From: JANRJY01 sp033763735
GTDB taxonomy: Bacteria > Bacteroidota > Bacteroidia > Cytophagales > UBA9547
Reading direction: 5' to 3'
DNA length: 40,890 nt
Assembly: GCA_033763735.1 (NCBI GenBank)
Contig: JANRJY010000124.1
Location: 1-40,890 of the forward strand
The notes beneath the pieces were generated by a model, which worked only from the letters and a program-made list of their open reading frames with translations, made no database searches and was not told where the DNA came from. Positions 14,631 through 23,900 of the stretch are shown here, piece after piece; the stretch's first letter is position 1, and each line of letters opens with the position of its first letter. The translations under genes and the position numbers were made by a program.

Positions 14631-15860
14631 TTATACTTCTTCTTCTGTTGTTTTAAGATAAAATTTAAAATTGTTGATAATTGAGATAGCATGAGTAGCA
14701 ACTAATTTAGTAGAACTAAATTCATCTACATATCTGCCTAAAAATGAGGCTATTCTGTTTGAATAGTTTTGATTAATATCTTCTGTTAAATGATCTATTT
14801 TATGGCGAGGTAATACTTCAATAAACCCACCGGCAAGTGCTGTAGGAATAATCATATTGGACCCATGTACCCCTATTACCAATAGCGATTGAGAATATAA
14901 GTCACACCAATTTCGTTCAATTTGCTCTGTAATTATTTGGGAACGCTTATCAGTGATTAATTTTATAGCTTTACCTTTCAAACCAATACCGGTAATTGCA
15001 AAATTTGCATCAGGGCATTTTTTTTTGATTTGGTAAGCAACTTTTGAGAACAAATGACACTGATAATATTCAAAAATCGGAGGTAGAATATTGTCTAATT
15101 TTATTTTTTTTAAACCTTTATAAAAATAGTTAATCAATTTATTATTCAACCACAATCTATTTTCACGATAAATAAAAGTGATAAGCGGAGCGTTATTGTA
15201 ATTTTTGAGATCAAATTTTTTTGCTTTCAAAAAAGATTCAATATCAAATTTTTGAACATTCGGATGAATACAAAGAGGATGAATTTTTACGGTTTCAAAT
15301 CTATTCAATTCCTTATGTATAAACTCGTTAAAACCTTGAATTTGATTCTGAAAGGTATTTAAATTATGAGGAAATATCCAAGCTTCAGATACTTGGCTTG
15401 GAATAAGCCACTGAAAATTTTCCGGGATTATAACAATCACTCCATATTCAGGATATTTTTTAGTGATTTCCAGGCTGTTTAATAGTTTATAGAATACATG
15501 TCCATAACAATAATCCAGACAATTGACTAATATTACCTTAGTACTATTTTTGAATTGCTTTATTATGGGTGTTTTTTGATTAATAAATGGTTTTTTGAAT
15601 GATTGAATTACATAATAAGTAAGCCAGTTTTTTATCCTAATATCAGTTTTAACTTGAAGTAAATCAAATGAAAAGGATAAATGAAAATGTGCAGTATGAC
15701 CGAAATTAATTGCTTGGTAAAATCCAGTATTACATTTCTTACAAGTTGCCTTTGAAAAAATATTCATTCCTTGGAAATACAATTCTCCAATATGGCAATC
15801 AGTATAATTACACTTAGGGCAAATGTAATTTGTCGTATTATATGTTATTATTGGTTTCAC
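14631..15860 (-). CDS. Zinc-ribbon protein with GT-B-like C-terminal half (hypothetical)
   Basis: The 409-aa protein is not assigned to a named family. The N-terminus carries a probable zinc ribbon: C14-x2-C17 with C22 nearby, then C40-x2-C43. The C-terminal part contains LVIGVHGSNMIIPTALAGG (327-345) followed by IEVLP with E348. This His-Gly...Ala-Gly-Gly...Glu pattern resembles the nucleotide-sugar-binding end of GT61-like and other GT-B glycosyltransferases. There is no signal peptide or clear transmembrane segment. It is the last gene of the sia operon, and its start overlaps the acpH-like gene by 23 bases, so translation is probably coupled. A cytoplasmic transferase is my best guess; confidence in the reading frame is high and in the function low. 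Confidence 0.6.
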   Translation of the reverse strand: MKPIITYNTTNYICPKCNYTDCHIGELYFQGMNIFSKATCKKCNTGFYQAINFGHTAHFHLSFSFDLLQVKTDIRIKNWLTYYVIQSFKKPFINQKTPIIKQFKNSTKVILVNCLDYCYGHVFYKLLNSLEITKKYPEYGVIVIIPENFQWLIPSQVSEAWIFPHNLNTFQNQIQGFNEFIHKELNRFETVKIHPLCIHPNVQKFDIESFLKAKKFDLKNYNNAPLITFIYRENRLWLNNKLINYFYKGLKKIKLDNILPPIFEYYQCHLFSKVAYQIKKKCPDANFAITGIGLKGKAIKLITDKRSQIITEQIERNWCDLYSQSLLVIGVHGSNMIIPTALAGGFIEVLPRHKIDHLTEDINQNYSNRIASFLGRYVDEFSSTKLVATHAISIINNFKFYLKTTEEEV

Positions 15861-16440
15861 TTTCAGCTAAGTGGACTTCGCATGCTTTAATTAATTGTGG
15901 AAAATACGTATTAAATACATTATCAAAATAACTATTATTTGTGTTTAATTCTTCCACTGCATTTGACATATTGTTGGCAAATGTGGTTCTTCTAGCCATT
16001 CCGTTCAATACTTTTGCTATTGTATATATTTCCCCATATGTGTTGAATCTATTGTTTTTGATATTATAGTTCAGAAACATTAATGCTTTTTCTGGCATTA
16101 TATCCGAGTGTTTTTGTAAAACAGTAATTACATTTTTTGAAAATATGTCAACAGAGGTATTTGAATATAAGTCCCAGTTATTTATTAAAAAATAGTCAAA
16201 AAAAATATCAATTATAACACCTGAATAATGTCTGTACTTATCTACAAGTGTTTTTCTTGCTATTCTTACTTCAGGGTGTGTGTCGGTATAAAAGTCAATA
16301 AATCGGTGAAATTTTATTCCTTTTATTATTTCAGAATCGTAATCTAGAATGTTTTTACCTTTAACCGAATCAGCTATAAAATTACCAACCAATAATTTTT
16401 CATTGGTACCCGAAAGAAAAAGATGAGCAATAAAATTCAC
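15838..16440 (-). CDS. acpH: ACP phosphodiesterase (AcpH/DUF479 family)
   Basis: The 200-aa protein matches the AcpH family, which removes the phosphopantetheine arm from acyl carrier protein (Mn-dependent, related to HD hydrolases). Family landmarks in order are MNFIAHLFLSG (1-11), LVGNFIADSVKG (17-28), IKGIKFHRFIDFYTDTHPEV (39-58) with the His-Arg-x2-Asp and Asp-x-His metal residues, and YSGVIIDIFFDYFLINNWDLY (72-92) with the Asp-x3-Asp pair. The length is close to E. coli AcpH (193 aa). The gene starts two bases after the siaC stop and overlaps the next gene, so it is co-transcribed with the Sia-type regulators, which is unexpected for this enzyme. Confidence 0.85.
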   Translation of the reverse strand: MNFIAHLFLSGTNEKLLVGNFIADSVKGKNILDYDSEIIKGIKFHRFIDFYTDTHPEVRIARKTLVDKYRHYSGVIIDIFFDYFLINNWDLYSNTSVDIFSKNVITVLQKHSDIMPEKALMFLNYNIKNNRFNTYGEIYTIAKVLNGMARRTTFANNMSNAVEELNTNNSYFDNVFNTYFPQLIKACEVHLAESETNNNI

Positions 16441-16441
16441 A

Positions 16442-16822
16442 TTATTGCTCTATTTCTATCAGATTGAATGGTTGCTCTAATATTTCACTGAAGTTACTGC
16501 CGGCATCGAACATCTCTTCATCATCTTGCTCGTAGTACCAATTGATTGTGAGATTGGTGCCATGATTCTTAAGATTCACAAATCTTTCTAATAAGTCAAG
16601 AATACATTTAGCAGAACTAGTATTGAAATACTTATAATTGATATCAACCGTAGTGTCTTTTTTTATTTCATTTTTATAGTTATCAATCCAATCAATAACT
16701 GGTTTGTAAAACTCTACTGAATTTTCGGCACAAGATATTCCAGATATTTCCATATGACCCACAGAGGCATCGAAATTTATTTTAGGAGTTTTACTTTTGG
16801 GTTCTATTACCAAGGTGTCCAT
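16442..16822 (-). CDS. siaC: SiaC family regulatory phosphoprotein (DUF1987)
   Basis: The 126-aa protein matches DUF1987/SiaC, the switch protein of the SiaABCD pathway. There, SiaC is phosphorylated by SiaB and dephosphorylated by SiaA, and the unphosphorylated form binds an output partner. The phosphoacceptor of Pseudomonas SiaC is Thr68. Here T68 is present at exactly that number, in YFNTSSAKCILDLL (65-78). The fold is alternating beta and alpha with an acidic loop (YEQDDEEMFDAG). Four bases separate it from the kinase gene upstream and one base from acpH downstream. Known SiaC activates the diguanylate cyclase SiaD. No GGDEF gene lies in this operon, so the output is unknown. Confidence 0.9.
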   Translation of the reverse strand: MDTLVIEPKSKTPKINFDASVGHMEISGISCAENSVEFYKPVIDWIDNYKNEIKKDTTVDINYKYFNTSSAKCILDLLERFVNLKNHGTNLTINWYYEQDDEEMFDAGSNFSEILEQPFNLIEIEQ

Positions 16823-16826
16823 CTTT

Positions 16827-17390
16827 CTATACTTGCTTATTTTTGTTAATTTTTATCTGAAAACTGAAAAAAGAATATTTATCATCTATTTTTTGAAATG
16901 AATATTCGAGTTTTTTACCTGATTTTCTGGCAATATCAACGAAACCTAAACCGCCTCCGCCTTTGTCAGAAAACACTTTATTTGTTAATATTTTATTATA
17001 TAATTCTTTAAGTTGATCTTTATTCATCAAATTTATTTCTTCAAGCCATTTTTTCAAATGTTCTGTCTTGTCATTTGGAATAAAATTACCTGTACGAATT
17101 AAATATGCATCTTCCTCTGTGTCTACCATAATAACGGCAGAATTGACATCATATTTTTCATTAACCTGTACTTCGTCAACTTTATCAATATGGTTACATA
17201 AGTTTTGCAAACACTCTGTGAGTACGCCATAAACTTTTTTTCTCACATTAATATCATTCTCCAAATGATCAAGTTTGTCAGATATAATAATGATAATTGA
17301 GTCAACCAATTCAAAGGTCACATTTCCTTTAAAAGAAAGCGCAATGCTGTTGGCCTTCATTTGGTTATGTATTTCAAGAAAATTTAACAT
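16827..17390 (-). CDS. siaB: SiaB family protein kinase (DUF6272)
   Basis: The 187-aa protein fits the SiaB/DUF6272 family of GHKL-fold kinases that phosphorylate SiaC. An N-box-like helix LTECLQNLCNHID (57-69) supplies the Glu/Asn/His typical of ATP-Mg binding. A glycine-rich lid SDKGGGGLGFVDIARKSG (141-158) matches the G-box. It is cytoplasmic, with no membrane segment. It is encoded between the siaA-like phosphatase and siaC. The 119-base gap to siaA contains a 12-bp palindrome (CTGAATATTCAG, 17446-17457) but no convincing promoter, so one transcript is likely. Confidence 0.87.
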   Translation of the reverse strand: MLNFLEIHNQMKANSIALSFKGNVTFELVDSIIIIISDKLDHLENDINVRKKVYGVLTECLQNLCNHIDKVDEVQVNEKYDVNSAVIMVDTEEDAYLIRTGNFIPNDKTEHLKKWLEEINLMNKDQLKELYNKILTNKVFSDKGGGGLGFVDIARKSGKKLEYSFQKIDDKYSFFSFQIKINKNKQV

Positions 17391-17509
17391 CGTACTAATT
17401 AACGGGTTAAAAGTAATTATAATCTATTTATTATCAAATATTTATCTGAATATTCAGTTTCTAAATATTCTCTTTTCTCTCAAATTGTTTCTATAATTTC
17501 TTCAAATTT

Positions 17510-19639
17510 TTATAAAATCTTAGTACCAATTACGAGAATATCATCAGTTTGTTCTTGTTCTCCCCTCCATTTTTCAATATTTTTTTCAATTATTTCTTTT
17601 TGATTCGCCATTGGCAGTTTCGAAACCTCAAGAAACATCTCTCTAAAGCGAGGGTACATAAATTTGGAGTAACCATCCGGACCTCCTAACTGATCGGCAT
17701 ATCCGTCCGTATATTGTATCAGAATGTCTCCTTTTTCAAGTTTAAAATTTTGATGTGTGAATTTTTGAACATCGCCTGTTTTGGGAATGCCTATTGAAAA
17801 TGAATCAGCAACTAATTTTAATAGTTCTCCATTTCTGATAATGTACAAATAATTAACTGCCCCGGCATAATCGAGAGAATAATTTTTCAAATCAATAATA
17901 ATTAAATTAATGTCCATGCCATCCCTTGATTTGCGGTCTTTATGTTTTTGACGAAGAGTTTCAATTACATTATTGTTTAGTTCATCAAGTATTTCAGCAG
18001 CATTCAACCTTGCATTATCGGGATTACGAACCACCTGATTAAGAATATTATATCCAATAATTGACATAAAAGCACCCGCAACACCATGACCGGTGCAATC
18101 CACTGCTGCCAAATACACTTTGTCATTTTTGTACTCAAACCAGTAAAAATCACCGCTGACTACATCCTTTGGCTTGTACAATATGTAATTCTCTTTCAAA
18201 TATTTTTGAATTAATGATTCAGGAGGCAATATTGATTCCTGAATCCATTTTGCAACTTTGATATTGTCTTTTATTTCTTCATACAGAATGCTTAATTCGC
18301 CATTTTTCAGTTCTAGTTCTTCTTTTTGTTTTGATATTTCAAATGTGCGTTCTACCACTTTTAATTCAAGTTCTTCTTTTTGTTTTTCTTTCATCAAGTT
18401 AGTTTCTTCCAACTGCAGTAATGATTGGGCTTGAGCTTCTTCACGTTCGCGTATGATTACCCTTATCCGTTCTGCTAAAGCATATGATAGGAGTATCATT
18501 TCTAATACTATACCTAAGTTAAAGCTATAAACAGTATAAATATTATTTGGGAGCGTAAATCCGAAAATGCTGTTAACTGTTAAATTGGAAATTATAAATC
18601 CACAAAAGAATAGCGTAAAACCTATTAAAAAATAGCGTGTGGCCACATTGCCACTTTTTAATGACACAAATCCGGATACATAACATATCAATAAGATAAA
18701 AATATCAATATAAACCACATCTTTTAAACGAGGAAATAAAGTATGAGCCAGTATGAAAATAAGCATCCTGATTATAATCACGATTTCTAACAAGTTGATA
18801 TGCAATCGGGTACGTGACTTTAAATACACAAATCCTTGAATATACATAAGTCCCCAAATTACCATCATGAATAATGCGATAGAAAATGCCTTATTATTAA
18901 ACTCCGGATAGGATGGCCAAACCCATTGGAAACCCGTGCCGTCCATAACCATGCATAGGAATCCGCTGCTTAGTACATAAAACACATAATAGAGGTAGGT
19001 TTTGTCGTGAACCGTAACAAATAACAAAAAGTTATAAATGGCCATGGCAACTATAATTCCATAAAATATGCCAAGGAAATAATATTCGGCTAAGCCATAA
19101 TTTGCAAATCGTTCGTAAGAACGAATTACGCTATACATAAAAATCAAATGAGATGATTTGAATCTGGCATATATAACTAAAGGTTTGTTACGAATGTCAG
19201 GCAGTACAAACTCATAATTTTTGTGTTGAAGTTTTTTGAATTCAAAAGGTAAGTTATTACCTGAGGCATATTCGGTATAAACCCCATTTTGGTCAGGAAT
19301 AAAAACCATAATTTGTTGAATAGAAGAGTCAAAAAATTCCAATAGCCAACGAACATCCGTTAAGGCATCATTAACAACTGTAAATTTGATCCAATAGGCT
19401 GATTTTAAATTTTTATTTCGAGGCAACTGCACTTTATTAGGCAAAAACTTACTGTCGTATTTGCCCGATTTAATGTCGTCAATTGTTATGGATGATGAAG
19501 CATCTTCCAATATTTCAATATGGTCGAAAGCCACGGAATATTGATTTAAGGAATCTACCAATACAATAGGTTTTGCGGAAAAAGCAGGTATTGATATTAT
19601 TAAAATAAAAATTAAAACATTCAACGATTTGATTTTCAA
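17510..19639 (-). CDS. Membrane sensor with 7TMR-DISM and PP2C/SpoIIE phosphatase (SiaA-like)
   Basis: The 709-aa protein has a signal peptide (1-21, cut near AFSAKP) and a periplasmic 7TMR-DISMED2-type beta domain (about 25-175). Seven transmembrane helices (about 185-390) follow, then a coiled coil (about 395-460, repeated QKEELELK) and a C-terminal PP2C/SpoIIE serine/threonine phosphatase (about 465-709). Metal-binding aspartates are seen in SGDFYW (D497), AAVDCTGHGVAGAFMS (D514), QYTDGYADQ (D645) and TDDILVI (D699-D700). It probably senses an extracellular signal and dephosphorylates SiaC, opposing the SiaB kinase. The sensor half differs from Pseudomonas SiaA, which uses a HAMP-linked periplasmic domain, so only the phosphatase role is carried over. 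It is the first gene of the operon. Confidence 0.9.
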   Translation of the reverse strand: MKIKSLNVLIFILIISIPAFSAKPIVLVDSLNQYSVAFDHIEILEDASSSITIDDIKSGKYDSKFLPNKVQLPRNKNLKSAYWIKFTVVNDALTDVRWLLEFFDSSIQQIMVFIPDQNGVYTEYASGNNLPFEFKKLQHKNYEFVLPDIRNKPLVIYARFKSSHLIFMYSVIRSYERFANYGLAEYYFLGIFYGIIVAMAIYNFLLFVTVHDKTYLYYVFYVLSSGFLCMVMDGTGFQWVWPSYPEFNNKAFSIALFMMVIWGLMYIQGFVYLKSRTRLHINLLEIVIIIRMLIFILAHTLFPRLKDVVYIDIFILLICYVSGFVSLKSGNVATRYFLIGFTLFFCGFIISNLTVNSIFGFTLPNNIYTVYSFNLGIVLEMILLSYALAERIRVIIREREEAQAQSLLQLEETNLMKEKQKEELELKVVERTFEISKQKEELELKNGELSILYEEIKDNIKVAKWIQESILPPESLIQKYLKENYILYKPKDVVSGDFYWFEYKNDKVYLAAVDCTGHGVAGAFMSIIGYNILNQVVRNPDNARLNAAEILDELNNNVIETLRQKHKDRKSRDGMDINLIIIDLKNYSLDYAGAVNYLYIIRNGELLKLVADSFSIGIPKTGDVQKFTHQNFKLEKGDILIQYTDGYADQLGGPDGYSKFMYPRFREMFLEVSKLPMANQKEIIEKNIEKWRGEQEQTDDILVIGTKIL

Positions 19640-19707
19640 TGTTATTGCGGTTGTTTTTACGATTATACGTTAAAATAAATAATAATCATTAAGAATGTAT
19701 GATTTTC

Positions 19708-19733
19708 AAAAAAAAAGCCCCGTTTCCGGGGCT
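19708..19733 (-). terminator. Intrinsic terminator of the small lipoprotein gene
   Basis: AGCCCCG (19716-19722) and CGGGGCT (19727-19733) form a GC-rich 7-bp stem with loop TTTC. On the minus strand a run of nine T (19716-19708) follows. It lies downstream of the lipoprotein gene and so insulates the sia operon. Confidence 0.88.
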
Positions 19734-19780
19734 ATTCTGTCTGTCTTTCTGCGGCTTAGCAGCGAAAAGATCAACAAAAT

Positions 19781-20008
19781 TTATTTAATTACATAAGTGT
19801 ATAAGTCCGCATTAATGCTATACTTAGTTCCTTTAATTGATTCAAAACGCAAAATGTTGTTATTCAAACTATCTTTTTTGCATTCGATTGAATTTGCCAC
19901 TTGAATTTTGACAACTTTGTTGCCATCAGTCAGTATAAGCGTTTTAGAACAAGAAGCTAATAATGTGAGCGCTAATGCACTTGCGAGTAATAATGATTTG
20001 TTTTTCAT
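19781..20008 (-). CDS. Small hypothetical lipoprotein
   Basis: The 75-aa product begins with a classic lipoprotein signal, LLLASALALTLLASC, with lipobox LASC and lipidated C20. The mature part is only about 56 residues and contains a single further cysteine (C43). The rest is short beta-strand-like sequence (TLILTDGNKVVKIQ; TKYSINADLYTYVIK). I do not recognise a family. It has its own clear promoter and its own terminator, so it is a single-gene unit. Membrane location follows from the signal; function is unknown. Confidence 0.75.
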   Translation of the reverse strand: MKNKSLLLASALALTLLASCSKTLILTDGNKVVKIQVANSIECKKDSLNNNILRFESIKGTKYSINADLYTYVIK

Positions 20009-20042
20009 TTTTTTATTTGTTTAAAGTGATACAATTGATAAT

Positions 20043-20074
20043 CAAAGTTAATAAATTAACATTAAGTTAACAAT
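20043..20074 (-). promoter_or_regulatory. Small lipoprotein promoter
   Basis: On the minus strand ATTG (20074-20071), 20 bases, TAACTTTG (20050-20043) gives a perfect TAnnTTTG -7 box. It lies about 35 bases before the start codon. Confidence 0.65.
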
Positions 20075-20758
20075 TATTTAACATTAAATTAACACAAAAG
20101 GTTGCATTTGACAACTTTTTTGTAATAATCAAATGAGAATATCAAACGGATAATTGATTGTAATTCAATAATATAAACACTTATTTTAATGAATAAAAAA
20201 TCAAAAATAATTGTTATTTATATTTGTTCTAAATATTAACATTGGCTAATAATCTAATAATTTAAATTCGAGAAGAAAATTTGATGTAATTTCAATAAGT
20301 AGCATCATCCAAAAAAAATTCTAAGATACCATTATTTGAAAGATAATATCTGATATAAAAAGTTTTATTGGCAAGAACATTAATAAGTTTTAAAATTGAG
20401 AATGCAAAGTTTTTTACTCATTAATATCAAAATTTTTAGAATGATTTACTGATTTAATTCTTAATAGGTGAAGTTTGAACTTTAGAAAAAATAAAAATAC
20501 ATTCTTTGTATAAAATCATGTTAATTAGTAAAAATAAGCTTACATATTTATTACAGCATCTTTACAAATGATATTTATTAATGCGTACTCATTATCAGTT
20601 CCATTTCCGTGATTTTTAACTATAAAAATAGATTTTGATTGGTATAACAAACAGAATTCGAATAAAACTTAATTGTTTTTAAAGCGTAAAAGATTGAAAA
20701 CAATAGTTTTTTTCAAGAAAAAATTAATTGAAAAGTATAAATATAATTTTTCAAATAT

Positions 20759-20787
20759 TTTGTATTACATTTTTTTAATTACTTTTG
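20759..20787 (+). promoter_or_regulatory. Promoter of the giant surface-protein gene
   Basis: TTTG (20759-20762), 17 bases, TACTTTTG (20780-20787) matches both Bacteroidota boxes. Transcription would begin near 20794, leaving a leader of about 160 bases before the ATG at 20957. Confidence 0.7.
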
Positions 20788-20956
20788 CTTTTGGTTCGTA
20801 TAATTGAACTATTGCAAGAAAATAATTAAATATTTTAAGAAAAAAGTGGTCACCTCTTCTTTATTTCCCGTATATAAGATAGATAAAAAATCTATGTATA
20901 AAGGCAACAATCTGATTACCAGCAAATTAAATAAAAATCTCTATCATACTATTGCT

Positions 20957-23900
20957 ATGAAAACAAACTACTCTAATTACTTGAAATGGGTTTTTCTTTT
21001 GGTTACAAGTTTTTTACTCTTAAGTAATAAAAGTATTGCTCAACCCAATACCTGTTTGAAAATTGGTATGAATGTCAACGGCAATCCTTACTATGGACCA
21101 GCTTTGATGATGAAAGATGCTTTCAAGCAAAGTAGTGCTTGGTCTACACAGTCTCAATCTTTCACTTTGTCTTCCGGTGGGGCCGGTTGGCAAACAGGCT
21201 TATACTACGCCATTCCAACGGATGCTAATGGATGGCCGACCCAAGGATTACCTGTGCCGCAACTTATTACCAGTGCGGATAATGGATATAACACATTAAT
21301 TACCGGTACTTTCAACGGTATCACGATGTCCAACTATACTCTTAGAGAGCTTCCTTTTGCATTGCCTGCCGCACGTTTATATGTTTATTGGAAAGGAAAC
21401 GGAACCTTTAATATGACCTATCAGGATGGTGTATATAATATTATGTCAACCGTGCCGGGTACTTTTGGAACTACCTCAGTTCCTAATTCTTACGATGTGG
21501 CTAATTTCCCTGGAGCCGGTGTCGGACTAACTCCTACTTGGGTGGGTGGTAACTTAGGATTTGTGTCAAATACAGCAGGTGTTAATGATGTACATTATGC
21601 AATGTTGGATTTGTCAGTTGTTCCTGCAGCTCAAAGAGCCATTGGGGGCAACATTGCAGGTATTCGCACACAATTAAACCAAACACCCAATGGAGGTAAT
21701 TACTTAAGAGATATCAAAATTATTTATCCTAACCTAGATGCAGCTTATGGCTCCACTGCCAATACCAACAATTTTGCGGGTTGGTCCAATTCTTTTGTAA
21801 CACAATCGGGTGGTTCTACAGAGTATTTTATGAGTCGTCCGTTTCATCCCAGATATTTAGATGTATTTAGAGGTTTTTCAACATTACGTTTTATGGCTGC
21901 TATGGGTGCCAATGGTGTAACTGAACGCTATGATCAATCTTGGACACAGCGTAAAACGCCTGATTACTATTCATATACTTGTGGACATGATGGCAAATCA
22001 AGTATTAGTATGCCATATGAAATTTTAATAAGGATGGCCAATGAAGTTCAAGCCAATCCATGGTTTAATATTCCGCCATCTGCTGATGTACCGCATATGC
22101 AAAGTTTTGCTAAGTTAGTACACGATAGCTTGAATTCCAATCTGAATCCTTATGTAGAAGTAGGTAATGAAATGATATGGAACTTTGCACCTGGTTTTAA
22201 TTCTACTTTTGTTTTATTCAACTATGCCAACATAAATGGAATAGATTTTGGAACTGCATTTGCTAACCTTGAAAGACAGGCTTGGGGTGCGTTTATTAAC
22301 GAATTTGGCCCTGATAGCGGAAGAGTTAAAAGGGTGCTAGCCGGACAAGCCGTAAATCCTTACATTGTTGACTCAAGATCTGCAATACATTATCAAAGAG
22401 GTGAAAATTGGGATTATAATTCCATTACTTGGTATTTTAGCGCATTTCCTGGCAATCCTTCTTGGCCAAATAACATCACACCTGCGAATGTCATTAACAA
22501 CTATTTAATACCATCTGTTGCTACACCCAATACGTTTAATGACTCTTATATAAATTGTATATGGAAACATGGTCCAACTACTACATCCTATGGCAAAAAG
22601 ATGTCTTTGTATGAAGGAGGACTTTCAGGTTATGATGCTACAGGTGGTCCTGCGGCACCATATTTTTATGATAATTATCAAATGGTCAAACATGATCCTG
22701 CCGTTAGAGCTTTATATAATCAGGCAATAGATTCTGTTCGAAATTATCCGTTTGTTGAAGAAATCAATCATTTTATTGATTGGGGCGGACAATATACCGC
22801 TTCTAATGGAACCCGAATACCTGCTCATGGCTATGGGGCACTTACAACTATGTTTGCTGATACCACTGTGAGCATTCCATTAACGGGTTTGCAATTTGGC
22901 AGCTACACCATTAATGCAGGAAATTACAATTTGCCTTGGAAGGAGTTGCGAAGTAACTTTCCTGTTACCAGTGTTTGTAGTCCTGTAATTCAATCAAACA
23001 ATATTGCAGCAGGAAATGCACTAAAATTATTGGATACCAAGCAACAATATACATTGATCAATGGTGGAACTAATGTTTCCAATCTTTCCAATTATACATT
23101 TGAGTTTTGGGTTCGTCCGGAGAAGAATGGTGCACAAGACATAATTTCATTCTCCAATTCAGGAAACAGTTCATCCAATATTGTGGGTATAAATTCCGTA
23201 GGTAGGGTATATTGGCAAATTAATAATACTGCGGGGACTAACCTTTCGAATCTAATAGGATTTCAATTACTGCCAAATCAATGGTATCACATAGCTGCGG
23301 TTCAAAGCGGGGGAGCTTTGACTTTGTATGTGAATGGAACTGTGGTAGCCAATGGGTCGGCAGTAGGTACTTATAATACAAATAGATTTATTTTGGGGGC
23401 ATCACGAATAGGAGGTGCTGCGGTACAAAATTATTTTAGAGGTCAAATTGATGAGGTTAGAATATGGAATGGTGCAGCTGTTGGTCTCAACGATGTGCGT
23501 GATTTCATGTGTAAAAAATTAAATCCAACACATCCCAATTTTGCCTCACTTGCCAATTATTATAAGTTTGACACCATTTCTGGTTTTAATCTTTACGATT
23601 CACAATCAGGTACTTTTGCCAATAATTCAATTATTAATGCTACAACTAGCACAGGTATCGGATATTATGCATTATCAGGTGCCGCAATAGGTGATCAAAG
23701 TGTAAATATATATCCTCCGAGTTGGGGTGGTATTTCATTAAGCTATAATAATACCAATGGCGATATTATGCAGGTGTATAATCTAGGGTCAGGCAGTCCG
23801 GAAGGCGTACATATTTATTATGTAGGAACTACACCCAGTTACAATACTAAGCCTAAGTACTATACCAGTATGGCTAATCAATATTATGGTGTATTTTGCG

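Larger units (their letters stand above)
20009..20803. other. AT-rich intergenic region between divergent genes
   Basis: No gene is seen in these ~800 bp. The region holds the lipoprotein promoter at its left end and the giant gene's promoter at its right end. A 9-bp hairpin at 20096-20120 (AAAAG-GTTG with CAAC-TTTTT, 7-base loop, one G-T pair) lies just upstream of the lipoprotein promoter. The rest is very AT-rich with no repeat or RNA structure I can support. Confidence 0.6.

Noticed and set aside
20096..20121. Terminator in the AT-rich region
   Set aside because: It forms a weak AT-rich hairpin, but no gene in either orientation ends nearby; kept only as a note in the intergenic entry.
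20804..20956. Longer N-terminus for the giant protein from a TTG codon
   Set aside because: It would put 51 mostly basic residues in front of a normal signal peptide; the ATG at 20957 fits secretion better.
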